Shown: in pieces, positions 36,409 through 48,500 of the stretch | Numbering within the stretch: position 1 is the first letter of the stretch | Layout of the letters: each line of letters starts with the position of its first letter | Notes under the pieces: model-generated | The model's input: the letters and a program-made list of their open reading frames with translations, nothing else | The model's database searches: none | What the model was told of the DNA's origin: nothing | Origin: Entomortierella parvispora | Taxonomy: Eukaryota; Mortierellomycota; Mortierellomycetes; Mortierellales; Mortierellaceae | Reading direction: 5' to 3' | Length of the DNA stretch: 64,000 nucleotides | Assembly (NCBI GenBank): GCA_963573315.1 | Contig: OY752142.1 | Span: 992,001 to 1,056,000, forward strand | Translations under genes and position numbers: made by a program

Positions 36409-38975
36409 ATTCGGCCACTCATGGCGACGCCAGAGACATCAGAATTCACATTTCCTTGAGTCAGCCAAGCCAGCCAAGTCCCGCCGGCAACGACATAGAA
36501 AGGCAATCGAAATGACCGGGATGTTCGTTCGCTACAAGAAGTTCCACGTTGATTTGAGGCATCCCCTCTACCCGTGAACGTCTATTCTCCGACCCGTGTC
36601 CAAAAGAACACCTTGCGGTGCATCTCCCCAGGTTGATCCTCCGAGGCAACGACACATCTTCCGCCGACATCTCTACGACGCGAAGGTAAAACTGGTAGAC
36701 GAGTGGAAGTGAATGAGACAACCCACTGAACACCTGAAGCTTCTCTGCTTCATAAAAAGCGCTTGGAAGAAAGTGCTGAAAAATTCTCTGACATTCCTTC
36801 CATAACGAGTTCATCCAGCGTCGGCGCTGCGTTAATAAGTGCCAATCGCGTCCGGTCGCCGATTATCCCGGACGGGGAGAGAGTGGAGAGAGTTATGCTT
36901 TACCACCGGATGCTCTCGAGGAAGCCGGCCAGAATCTCGCTGTTGACTGCCGGGACGTTAGGGCAGAAGGCCCTCAACTTGGGCAACCTGCTGTGAATGG
37001 TGAAGCACAGAAGCGCTAGCGCTTGTGGCCACGGCCGCTCTCGATGTCGTCACATTTGGGCACCTTTGGAGGAACTGTGCGATCGTTCCCTCCGCAGAAA
37101 CCCTACTTACCGAGAAATGTCCGAAAGAAGGAAGGACTGGAAGCGCGTCGCGGGATTGGAAAGGCCGGCTCTCACTGATACCTACCCAGCCTGCTGGGCC
37201 CAAGTCCACAAAGTGTTCATCTACGTTCGCACCAAAGAACCGATGAAGCGTGCTCCTCCCAGTGTTGGAAGCAGCAACGCCGGATGGCGCAAGAACAATC
37301 GGCTCAAAGATTCAAGCTTGTATCAAACGGTGGCAGAGTGCTGGCAATACCGTCGACTTTCCGGTGCTGGGTCCAGGTCCACAAAGAGAGATTGCAACAC
37401 ATCAGAAAAGAACCAGAAGAGCAAGCACATGGACCTAGGGTCCTCGTTCATGGTAGGACGCAACCTGCGAATACCTGTGAGAGAGAAGTACGTAAGGCGA
37501 TCGCATCGAAGTATGTTGCCCAAAACAACGGCGAGTTGTGATGCCTAAGGTCCTTGAAGAGCGGGGAAAACGTGTTCTAGCTTCTCTAATCTTCGTGGCC
37601 GCTTGTCAACAGAGCCTACCTGCAGCAACTGGCCATGGGCTAACCCATCACCCATCAAGGGTGGAGAACGACAACAAATGAGGGACTACTTTCCTAAAAA
37701 CCCTCTGCAACTCAAGTCGGCTGAATCGCAAAGAGCGAAGATCCGTGCTGATACTGACCCTGGCCCATAGCTCGCAGTTCCAAATCCGGAGTCAATATAG
37801 ATCCCCTATTCAAAGGTAACTCGCGAGTTCGACTATCCTGGCAATGCAGCGGAGTTTTTCGACGCGAGAATATCTGGGGTTTTTCTTCCAAGCCAACGGG
37901 CTAAAATCGGTGGATATAGCCTTCATCTCTTTGAATCTACAGTTAAGTGGTGTTATAATGTCAGTATGTCCTCCGCACGTACCCGCTATCGCTGAAAAAA
38001 ATCTGATAATAACAACTCATAACTTACCGTGTTCTCTAGTCTCTTGTGACTGTGCATAGCTTGTGCTACAGCATGTGCCTGGCAAAGCCGTTCGCGTCGA
38101 AAACAAGACGGTTCACTGATAGTCGCTTGGTGGGACTTTGGTCTGATCCGGCGGACAACAGTTCCCTATCGAACGGTCTCCGCTTTTTTAACTTGATACT
38201 GGACCAGCAATCTGTGGGCTTTGGACAGCTTGGCTGAGCCCGGAACTGCCATCTGAAGAAGAAGGATACAGGTACTGTCCAGGGCAGAATCGGGCGACGG
38301 AAAGGCACTTTTGTCGCCAGTTTCGGTTCTAAAAGCCCAACGCGACATAGCTTCTAATACGTCGTGCTTCTTGTTTCCCCACTGGAAGCTACTGCAAACA
38401 GATGGAAATTCCAGAGGCACATTACCTCGGCTGCCAAGTCTCAGCTGTCCTGTCTCCCATGAGAAGATATGACCACAGTTAGCACCGCATGACTTCTGTT
38501 GTGGCTTCGGGACCAATCCTGCAGGCCCGACATTGTCGATCAAAGCTCTCAACAAGGCGACATTGGTCAATCTCTTCATCTTCTTCAGTTACATAAGCGT
38601 CGCCAAAGACACGTCTGGAATGTACGTTTCATGAAAATACCCATAGAGCTATGACAAGACAGAGGCATATGTTAAGTCTTGTATCATATATACCTGATCA
38701 AGGACAAATTTCTCTTGAGGTTGGCTCACCCTCTTCAAATCATTTGCTTTCCGGCAGTGAGAGCATTGATCTGTAGATTGCATCCTTTACAGACACGTCC
38801 GACGTAGTTGGGGCAGTGCACAGTGAAGTTATATACTTCTATAGCAACTTGAACTTCGACAACTAGGATATCGCGAGTTCTTCCCGTGACATCGTGAAAT
38901 CAATAGGGGATGCGAGTTCACACCCAAACTATCATTCGTGTCAGCACTAGTTAGAAAATGCAGTATTCAGGTTTT
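36409..38975. other. Decayed region without a recognisable gene
   Basis: About 2.5 kb with open frames on both strands, the longest at 36997-37548 (+, 183 codons), but none with a recognisable domain or convincing splice structure. Base composition is less skewed than in ordinary intergenic DNA here, which fits relict coding sequence. Identity is unknown. It could be remains of a gene or mobile element that inserted between the monooxygenase copies. Confidence 0.4.
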
Positions 38976-39359
38976 TTAACCGTAGCATAGGGCTCGATGA
39001 ACTTGGCTCCTGTGTTGGTTCAAAGTTTCCAGGTTTCCGTAGTCCACCCTGTCGCCACATGCCTTACAGACCGCAAGTCCAAAGTGAAGAGTGTCCTCAT
39101 GAAAATGTAAGTATTTCCTCTTGCGGAAAGATGCTGCACAGCCGTCGTGGGGGCAACAAAGCCTATTCTTCATGTGGACTGTCTTGATGTGTGCCTTCAG
39201 CCTGGAATTTCTGTCGAACTTCTTCTCGCAATTCCCGTATGGACACGCGTGCTTTCTTTTTCCCCTAGACTCTGGCTTCCGGTTTGGCTGTAGGACTGGG
39301 TTCGGATATGGCTGCTCTTGGGCCTTTGCCGTCTGTTTGTTCTGCGCACGTTTTGGCAT
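38976..39359 (-). CDS. Small C2H2 zinc-finger protein
   Basis: Intronless 127-residue reading frame. After a basic, Pro/Gln-rich N-terminus it carries two canonical fingers with C-x4-C-x12-H-x4-H spacing (CPYGNCEKKFDRNSRLKAH and CPHDGCAASFRKRKYLHFH). A third, looser finger follows (CKACGDRVDYGNLETLNQH, then VH). Linkers are short and basic, so nucleic-acid binding is likely. It stands alone in the decayed region between FMO2 and FMO3. It may be a small transcription factor or a remnant of a longer one. Conservation of all zinc ligands argues for recent or current function. Confidence 0.65.
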   Translation of the reverse strand: MPKRAQNKQTAKAQEQPYPNPVLQPNRKPESRGKRKHACPYGNCEKKFDRNSRLKAHIKTVHMKNRLCCPHDGCAASFRKRKYLHFHEDTLHFGLAVCKACGDRVDYGNLETLNQHRSQVHRALCYG

Positions 39360-39460
39360 AATATAATAGGCTCAGCGGGCTATCAGGACAGGCAAATGAG
39401 AAATCGGACGGAGTCCAGAACACCAGCAGTGATGAAATATGGCAAGTCAGCAGGGAGGAG

Positions 39461-39484
39461 AGAGAGAGAGAGAGAGAGCGAGAG
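39461..39484. repeat. GA dinucleotide repeat
   Basis: About 12 GA units just upstream (on the minus strand) of the small zinc-finger gene. Confidence 0.8.
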
Positions 39485-39925
39485 ATAAGCTGAAGAGTGA
39501 AGATGGCGGTGGCAACGAAGAGAAGGAAAGATGAGGACAGAAGGAAAGACAGGAAGGTCAAGCGAGTTGTCCACCCATCATCGACTCGCTTTCGAACGGA
39601 CAGCGAGTCAAAATCGTACATCCGCCGACAAGATAGTACACCCTTAAGCAGTTCAAGTCGCGCGGATCCGGAGGGCGAATGATCTTGCTCTCGGCCATCT
39701 GTCTGTACTGAACATGAACAACTAGGCGTGCACCTCTTAGAACGGACAAAAAAGGTGCAGACTGATGTAACCACAGAGACAAAAAAAAGAAAGGGTCGTA
39801 TTTTGGTTCGGCGCTGTCGGTGTGAAAGAGGGAGATGCGCAAGAGGTGTACACTGAGGATGTCAAGGGTGCTTCGTGGCAGACCGACAACTGCAACCAGC
39901 AATCAAGCCGTCGCCATCGGACTTG

Positions 39926-39984
39926 GGCAGGATCCCCTTCTCCTCCATCACCCGATATAAATTTTGGCAAACAGAGCTGTACAT
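39926..39984 (-). pseudogene. Monooxygenase exon fragment joined to repeat copy B
   Basis: These 59 bp match FMO2 34848-34906 with only a few differences and encode, on the minus strand, QNLYRVMEEKGILPK. The match stops at gctgtaca, exactly where repeat copy B begins. The fragment is too short to be functional and marks a rearrangement breakpoint. Confidence 0.8.
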
Positions 39985-40198
39985 GCATTCTCTCTGCTAT
40001 TCTGCTGTGTAACATGGGAGGAAGGGACAACAGAGACCAACAAACGGTTGCTTATTTTCACAACCAATGATCAACAATCTCAGGTCAACGCCATCTATCG
40101 CCGTGCCATGGACAGGGGACGGGGCACTGGGCTTGCCTTGTTGGTAGAGAACCACTTCCCACTGAACTGGAAAAAATAATGGGCAACGGATAAAAAAA
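39982..40198. repeat. Dispersed direct repeat, copy B
   Basis: Partner of 36056-36268, offset by about 3.9 kb. It lies directly downstream of the FMO3 stop codon, so the ancestral unit was probably the 3' flank of an FMO3-like gene. Confidence 0.85.
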
Positions 40199-40248
40199 AA
40201 GGCTCTAGCTACCATTTATTTTCTTTTTCTTTACACTTGCTTTCAAGT

Positions 40249-42489
40249 CTAAACAACAACTGCTTCAGTATTTGCGGAGGCTTCAGCTTTGGAAGCTTTG
40301 TTTTGAAGAGCCATGTAGCGCACAGAAGGCTTTTGAGGAAGGGCAGGGATCATGCCCCTGTCTCCGATTTGAGGCAAGAACATGATCTGAGGTCGATACG
40401 AGGCCTGCTTCTCATAGTCGCGTTGTTGGACCCATTGGGGCAATCTCATGACGATCCAACGGGCTAGACGATCCTGCCAGGTCAAGCCCGCCATCACCTT
40501 GGAAACGACCTCACTCATCTTGTAGGCCTTCTTGGCAACCTCGTACCGCTGCTCGTAATAACTTTGGAAGGCGGCATGAAGGGATTTGACTGATTTATCC
40601 TCGATATCAAACAGGCAATTGGCCAAGATCACAGCATCTTGGATGGCGTTTACAGCTCCTATAAATGCAGAAAGTATTAGGATAAGAGAAGATAACGTGA
40701 GACGCAAAAGGGGGAGACGCGAACGTGACGCGATTTGAAGGCAAAACTGAAAACTAACCTTGACCACCACCAGGGAGCATCTAATAAAGAATCCAAAAAA
40801 GGGAAGGCCAGATGTTAGTATCATAGATGTCTAAAAACAACCTGCTTACTCGAATCATCATGTTTACTTTGTGGCATGCTGTTTGTGTCAAAAAAAGGAA
40901 AACAAACGGTTCGGTTAATAATGTGTCTTCCCAATCAATTATTAGAGCCATTTCTTTTTTCATCCGTCACTGACCATCACCAAGGAGCACGGAGCGGCCA
41001 TGGTACCAGGTCTTGCACATCTTGTATTCCAAAAAGACTTTGGAGATCAACTCTGGTGGCGTTTCGTCAATAAAATCGCCCATTTTCCCTCCAAAGGGGT
41101 TCAGCAAATCTCTGAACTCATCCAGCATCTCCTTGTTTGATTCGGGACTCCATTCCGAGTTCATAAACATCTGTCGCTTGGCTTCTTTCTCGTTGAGGTA
41201 CTGGAGGTTGAATTGCCATGTGAACTTGTTGTCGGGCATGTTGATGGCTCCCCACTGTATAATAATTAATGGTCCAGGATTCAGGGAAAATATGAGTTAG
41301 GATAGAGTCGTAAATACACTTTGCCCTCCCTTCTTTGAAACATACACTATGGCGGATTCCTCCGACGACGGATCTAAAGTGGGCGAAATCATCGCTCAGC
41401 TCGGGATATTTTTTTGGATCCATAGGTCGGGTCACACCGACCATGCACGTAAATCCGACATTCAATGGCTCCTTATCAGCCTTGGGCAAGATTCCTTCTT
41501 CATCCATGACCTTGTATATGTTTTGTCTAAAGATTACAGAAAGCGAGTTTTGACATTAGAAATGCAGAGGCAAGGATCCTTCTTCCTATTGCTCAAGAAA
41601 CTTTAACAACAGTATACCTGACACTGCTGTACACGCCATCTATGATCAGTGAATATCAAGCATTAGTAAGGTCGATATTCGTCTACTCATCCGTCTCCTT
41701 AAGACTATCCATGACGATTATCAGGGAAAGAATGTACTGTACCGGCTCCAACAACCATATCGGCAACATACTGACTGTTGTCCGCGCAGGTGATCGTGAC
41801 CTGGTCTTTGTTGTCCTCGTCCTTTTCGTCAATCTTGAGCACACGTTTTCCCCACTGAATTCGCTCTGCTGGGATCTTGGAGAGCATCAAGTTGAAAAGA
41901 TCAGGACGTGGCAACAAGATGTGCTCTCCCATTCTAACACCACCGGCCCACCCGAAAGAAAGAGTGGTTAAGAACAGGCAAACTCCCGTAGAATCTTCTC
42001 CTGGTCATATCCTCCCCTTGAGCTGGTCGCCTCCTCTGCAGAAAGATGGTCCTTTGAGGGCGACTTACTTCTTGACCTGGTTCGAATGAACGACCTCGCC
42101 CATGAATTTGAGCTGTTCATCGTACAGCTTGGCAATAGGGAATGGGTGCGAGATCTTTTTCAATTCATCCTTCATTCCCAACTGCTCAAACAAGATCTGG
42201 ATGCTAGGAGTCAAGGACATGGCCGATCCTAAAAAGATTCGTCGTTTAGTTGAGTGGCTTTTCCTTCTTTCTCTTTTCCAGAGACAAAAGATAAGGTTGA
42301 GGTCGTTGCTATGAGTGATGATGTTTGGTTGTTACCGAGAGGCTTTGGAGAAGAGGCGCGCTCAAGGATAAAGTATTCAACGTCGCCCATCTTCTCAAAT
42401 AGGATGGCCAGCATCAGGCCGCTCAGGCCAGCGCCCACAATAAGAACTCGAGGGGTCACCCTATCTGAGGATACAGGGGTTGTTGTCAT
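40249..42489 (-). CDS. FAD-dependent monooxygenase, copy 3 (FMO3)
   Basis: Nine exons on the minus strand: 42489-42336, 42228-42069, 41933-41743, 41639-41618 (22 nt), 41526-41346, 41254-40975, 40878-40868 (11 nt), 40780-40759 (22 nt) and 40658-40249. They total 1431 nt (476 residues). Motifs: VLIVGAGLSGLMLAILFEK, VVGADGVYSSVR (DG motif split, with the second half on a 22-nt exon), and VLLGD-ACHK-MLPGGGQGAV (split by three introns). It is the most intron-rich paralog. Every conserved FAD motif except the N-terminal Rossmann motif is interrupted, yet all are intact once spliced. Expected to be an active NAD(P)H-dependent flavin hydroxylase; substrate unknown. Confidence 0.88.
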
Positions 42490-43457
42490 TGTCGGTTCGT
42501 TGGTGGAAGAGAGAATGAAAGTAGGGGGGATGCGTTTTAAGAGGGTGATTGGATGACAAGGATGGCTGAGTGAGTTGCCAAGTTGAAGGAGAAAAGGGAA
42601 GAGAAGGGGGGAAGGAAATGAAGAGAGAAGGAAGAATTAAAAGAAGCGCCCCAAATCAAGCCCAGTTTCCCCTCGAATGCCTTGCGCATGCTCACAACAA
42701 GGAAAGAAGGGAAAAAGCTGTTTGTTTGCAGCAGCATGCTCAAATTCGATTTGGATTGCCGAACGGACGGCGATGGTTACACAGCGGACAGACGCTCACA
42801 AAGAAAATGAACGGTCAACCTCACCCACCCAATCACCAGCAAATCTTCAAATATCGCAATGTCCAACCTCTTCCCCCCAGGGGCCAGCTGTGGATGAACT
42901 ATGGGGTATCAGCTTGAAGTCCTCGATCATGTCCCCAACCCTCAACCTTCGATGTGTGAGCTGCGGCAGGGGTGGCTGGGAGGGAACCCTCTTCTATTTT
43001 GAAGGCTGCAATTGCCCGACCCTCCGAGAGGATGGATGCTCGATGCCCAGCTTGAGTGCAGCGAAGAGGGCTCCATGACTCTCCATTACAGTTAAAAGCT
43101 CCTTTAACTCTTCTTGTCTCCAGCTTTCTCGCTCCCTTTGCCTTGATGGATCATGGCTGACTACAATACTGTAGATCGTCCTATCTTTTTGTCGTTGTCC
43201 ACGGTTTTTCTCTCGTATCAGTTTCCATCGCATGAAAGAATAGATAGGACACAGAGGGCTCTCTGACTGGGGATCCTGAACTAGCAACCAAGCGCCCTCT
43301 TCCCCGTAGCACAAGCAACGCCATCGCTTGTCTCCACCATCATTTTTTTTCTCTTTTCACTTTCTTTTTTCTCTCATTCCTCGTCCTACTTAGTTCTTTG
43401 CTCCCTTCCTCTTAGTTCCTCCCCCCTCACCGCTAACCCAAACTCCTTTGGGAAAAA
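42490..43457. promoter_or_regulatory. Divergent promoter between FMO3 and FMO4
   Basis: 968 bp separate the two start codons. The ends are purine- and pyrimidine-rich leader DNA. Open frames in the middle show no domain. A shared bidirectional control region is possible but no specific motif was identified. Confidence 0.4.
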
Positions 43458-45339
43458 ATGTCGTCTAGTTCAGAACAACGCCCTTTGCCCGAGGTTCTCA
43501 TCGCCGGTGCAGGACTCGGTGGCCTCTTGATGGCCATCCTCTTGGATAAGATTGGCATCCCTTACCGCATCCTGGAACGAGCATCCAAGGTTAAAGCTCT
43601 TGGTATTGTTTTTTTTTTGTTGTTGTTGCTTCTTTACTGTTGTTTTCCTGTTATCCATTGTTGCTTTGGCTTAAAATCGAATCCTGTTGTTAGGAGCGGC
43701 CATGTCCCTGGGACCTTATATCATGCCTGTCTTTGAACAACTGGGCATCTTGGACGAACTCTTGGATATTTCCATCAAATGCACATCCACGAATCTCCTG
43801 GATGAGTCCCTGAGGTCAATGGGAACTATCAAGATGGATGGTCAAAAGACCATGTACGGATCGTTCTCATCACAACAAACTAAGACTCCGTGATAGATAT
43901 GCTTGGAAAAGTCCCGAATATCTCATGCTTTATCCATTTTTCGTCCATAGGACAGGATACGAAAGTGTACTCTTTATTCGCCCAGAGCTGACACAAATTC
44001 TTTTGTCCAGAGTTCCGGCTTCCAACATCCTTCTCAACAAACAAGTGGTGGACATTGAGGACAACCCAGACGAGGAACTGATGACTGTTCGCTGTGCAGA
44101 CGGAAGCGTTTACAAGGCCACCATTCTCATTGGGGCTGATGGTACCTACAGCAATGTTCGACAGAGTCTATACAAGACATTGGGCGAGAAAGGACTCTTG
44201 CCAAAGGACGACATCAGGGAAATGGAGGTCGGTTTCGCATGTATTGTGGGTACCACTAACCCTATGGATCCAGAAAAGTACCCTGTGCTGAAAGATGACT
44301 ATGGTCACTTTGACTCCATCATTGGAGGAGTGCGCCACAATGTAAGCCAGTCGTTCAACGAAACGGACTTGCTAAAACAACACTGCTCCAAACATACACT
44401 GCTCTGACCATTCAGTTTTGTTCTTTCATACATTCAAACAAAAAGTGGGGCGCTTGTAACATCACCCACAACAGATTCACATGGGGGATGAACCTGCAAT
44501 TCGCATCAGAGGCCGAGGCGAAAAAGGAACGATTTGCTAATGCAGAGTGGGGTCCAGAGGCTAGTACGGCCGTGATGTTGAACGAGTTTCTCGACCGGCC
44601 ATGTCCATTTGGTGGGAAAATGCGAGATATTGTGGATGCCACACCTCCGGAACTGATCTCAAAAGTGTATCAAGAGCACAAGTTGTATGAGACCTGGTAC
44701 CATGGACGGACGGTCTTGCTCGGCGACGCATGCCACAAGGTAAAGAGGGGTGGGAGCTTCTTTTCAGTTAGTGCATCCATTCATTCGATACTCTCCGGCC
44801 GCAATGAAGAAATCATTACAAATAACCCATTTTGGTTTTTTTTTCTAACAGCTTCTGCCAGCGAGTGGGATGGGTGCTACCAATGCATTCCACGATGCTG
44901 TAGCGTTGGCCAATTGCCTGTATGACCTTGAAGACACCTCCTCCAAGAGCATTACGGCTGCCTTCCAGAGTTATTACGGCCAGCGCTATGAAAGGGCAAA
45001 GGTTGCCTACAACGCCAGTTTACTTTTCTCAAAGATCATGGCCGGTCAGGTAAAACGTGGCTCGCTGTCCTGGACTGTGCTGTCAATCGTCACCTCTACG
45101 ATCAGGACTAACGGTGGCTTCTCTTTTTTTTTTTTGCCATTTCGTAGACCTGGTCAGATCGACTTATCCGCACAATCTTTTTGAACTATTTGCCACACTG
45201 GGTTCAACAGGCCGTGCTGCGAAAGACCGCGGGATACAGACCCCAGATCATGTTCATGCCTTTGGCCCCCAATCGGGGTACCGTGGCTCCCGAACCGCAG
45301 CAGAAATGTAAACGTTACTTGGTCACATCTGAAGAGTAA
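43458..45339 (+). CDS. FAD-dependent monooxygenase, copy 4 (FMO4)
   Basis: Six exons: 43458-43602, 43694-43853, 43951-44341, 44446-44739, 44852-45049 and 45148-45339. They total 1380 nt (459 residues). Motifs: VLIAGAGLGGLLMAILLDK, LIGADGTYSNVR, and VLLGDACHK-LLPASGMGATNA. The first two introns match the other copies in place and phase. The intron after CHK is shared with FMO2 and FMO3. The intron in AGQ-TWSDR is unique. Its sequence is the most divergent of the four: the C-terminal tail is short and two residues are inserted in the segment before PFGGK. One acceptor (44445) is weak but required by the frame. Confidence 0.9.
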
Positions 45340-45525
45340 AAAGAAAGATCTTCCTCAAAAGTAATCACAGTCAAAGATCGTCTGGAGATTATTCAATCCT
45401 TTTTAAGCAATTTTCTATAACAAATACAATGTGCAACAAATTGTGAGGGGGAGGGGGGTTCGTGGGTCGACATCTCTCCTGTGGATAAAGGCTGTGTTCC
45501 TTGAATTCCCTCCGTTTTTTTTTCT

Positions 45526-48500
45526 TTAATACCAGAGCTCCCTGAGCATCTTCTTCTTCATCTAGACACGACAAAAAAATGGGAGAGGGGTTAGATGTCA
45601 TCGCAAAAAAAAGATAGAAAAAAGCCTCAACCGACTACAGGAGAATTTGATAACTGTTGCCTTACCATTGGTCCAGTCACAAACATGACCACGATCAAAA
45701 CCAACATTGTCAACATCAACTGAGATTTGCTAAAGTCCTCATTCAACAGATCAAACGTCTTGGAGGGTGCGTGGCGGGTCACAAACAAATCCTGACCAAA
45801 GGCTACAACGATTGTAGTGGACTCCAACATGGTGGGTGTAGTTACAATCTTCTTGACTCCGGCAACCTCCAGATCGTAGGTCAAGAACATTCTGGGGTCA
45901 TCCGAGAGGGCACTATAGGGCATCAACATCTCTTCCTTGTCCGAAGCCGAGGGTGCTCCGATAGGGCGACGGGGGTCCAAAAAGCGCTTGTTCACGGCCA
46001 TAACAGACTGGCGCGACAATCCAAAGAGGATATCCTTGGCCGAAATGCCAGCCTTAGTTGAAGTCACTCCGATGGCAGTGGGAGTATAGGGGAATGGGAA
46101 GGACTGGGAAATGATATGAGGACGCTCGCCTGCAAAAGAAGAGAAGCTCTCGCTCTTGGTACGCTGGTTACGGACGCGGCTCTCGTACAACTCCATAGTG
46201 ATAGCTTGGTAGCCCTTGGGTGAGACGGATGTTTCTCCCTCAGACCAGAACGTGTAAACAACATTGTTCTCATACTGGGTGGCCAAGATAGGACGATCCA
46301 AACCCACGTTCTCGTGAGTGCCCTGGTGAAGAATGGTGCCGGTGACAACATCTACAAGGTAGACAGTCAGGTAAGGAGCTGCTCCACCATGAGAGGGCTT
46401 CTTGTTCACGGTGATGACGGTGGCATAGTTGGGGTTCTGGTATTTGTACAGCACGCCACGGTCGCCAAGGACACGTCCGAGCGAGGCCAAGACCTCATAG
46501 GAAGGTCTCTCCGCAAACGCCACGATTTCCTCGCCCTCGGGGAAGGGCAGAGTCCAGGTAGGCTCGACATCCATGCGGTCAGTATCGGCAGAGACGACTG
46601 GCTTGAATCCCTTGAGTTGCTTGGCACCAATCTTGTTCTTCAACAAGAAATAGAAATCGTCTGAGAAGGTTTTGAAAGCCTGCTCGACAGACTCGGTGCT
46701 AGGGAAGGTGGTGATGTGCATCCTGTCGTCGACAAGAGCAAGGACGTGTGTCTTCTCATCCTGATCTTCGATAGGAAGCTTGAAAGCAGAAACATATCCG
46801 GCAGGAATCCATGCGGATGAAGGGAAAAAAAAGTTGTTGGACCGGAAATCCTCGCCGGTCAAGGCGTTCAAACGATACATGCGAGTGACGCGATTTTTCT
46901 AGAAAACAAAATGAAGGATGTCAATTATATCAATACAAACACCAAATGTTAACGATATAAGCAAAGCTGTCGTGCACTTACTCCTCCATCGACAGTCTCG
47001 GCAATTACAGCCAAGACGGGGGGAAGACGGACGTTGGCCTGACGGACAACAATAACATTCTTAATGTCGTGACCATAGCCAAAGTAACGGCTCCACACGA
47101 TTTGACCCTTATTGCCAGAGTCCACAGCGACCATCTTGCCCTTCTCAGTGCTGAACACAAGAACTTTACGGAGTCCAAACTGGTCGCGGTAAAGGGAAGG
47201 AGTTGTCCTGTTTTCAGCTCCAATCTGAACCTCGGAATAGTCGACAGCAATAGGCGCCTTGGTAAAGAGCGAGGAGGGGTTAGCGTAAGAGATCAAAAAA
47301 GCGGGGAGGCTCTTAAGCTGCAGGACGTGCGAGCTCAAGCGTTCAAGGTAGCGCTCGACGATCGTAACGTTCCGGTTCGACTTTTGGTGTCCGGCCTCGT
47401 CCACATCTTGAGTCCAGAGTTTGCGCTCGGGCAAATCAACAAACTCGACATCCTTAATGTAGGCCAAGGATTCTTCGCGATACCAGCGCTCAGATTCGAC
47501 TTCAGAGTAAGCGTGGAAGGAACCATCCATGGTAGAGAAATAGACACGAGTTTGCACACCCTGGCCCTTAGAGTACAACTCCAAAGAAGCAAAGGAGAAG
47601 TGAGAGAACCTTTCGTACTCGAGAGGGATCTGCTGCTGAAGGGTAGTCTCGCGAGTGTTGACATCCACCAACTCCAGGACGCCGATATCAGAATCTCCTC
47701 GGAACGCTCTCAGGACAACAACTTCATCGGTGCCAGGCTTGGTTGTAGCAGAGTAAGTCGAGAAACCTGTACGCTCACCAAAGTCGAACAATGCTTCAGC
47801 CCTTCCTGTCTTTTCGTCAATGTCAAAGAGTCCTCCGCTCCTGGCATCGTGATATTCGCCCACAGTTCCAGAAAGCAAAAACTGCGTGTAACCTTCGGGC
47901 AAGCGCAAGCTCACGAAATCGAGCTTTGAGACAAGATCATTGAAGCTAGGAATCTCGGCCTGAATAGACTATTGATATTGTTTTGCAAGCAAGGGGAATT
48001 GTGAGCATTGTTTCGAGGATTGACTTGGGACCGATACTGATTTCATGCCTTCGTTTCAGCCCAAATTACCTTCAAACTGGTTTGTGTGATTTTGTCAGTT
48101 CCAAGAGTAAGGACCTTCAAGTTGTCGTTCTCCAACCAAGCGATGTAGCCGCTCTTTCCGGTCGATCCGCCTCCAAGAGTCAACACCTGTTCAAAAGTAT
48201 CAATGCTGGATCGGGCGTTAAATGTCTTGATTACGGATCCGCTCTGCGAGTCTAAAGCGACAATCTCGAGCTGGAATGCAGCCACGCCACGGGTTAGGCC
48301 CATGACGTAGACAACATTTTCGTGGTTGCCAAAACCCTTTGCCTCCAAGACCGAAAAGTAGGTGGTGGCAGATCCTTCCTCCGCCTTCCAGTGCCACGAT
48401 TCCATGCCAGACTTTGATCCGATTTTGCGAACATGACGTCCCTGGTTCAGGATGATCAAGTTGGAGTCCTCAGAAGTAACGGTGACAGCCTGACCAAATT

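Noticed and set aside
36997-37548. 183-codon open frame as a gene
   Set aside because: Arg/Ser-rich translation with no domain, competing open frames on the same DNA, and no splice or start context.
37802-38913. Inverted 10-mers (atcccctatt and aataggggat) with nearby cgcgagttc copies as terminal repeats of a transposon
   Set aside because: Too short for a 1.1-kb span, no target-site duplication and no transposase coding between them.
28064-45339. The monooxygenase group as a secondary-metabolite gene cluster
   Set aside because: No polyketide synthase, NRPS, terpene cyclase, P450 or dedicated transporter lies among them. The neighbours are a MICOS gene and a zinc-domain gene, so tandem paralogy is the simpler reading.
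47069-47929. 286-codon plus-strand frame over EMC1
   Set aside because: Antisense to a conserved EMC1 exon; no independent support.
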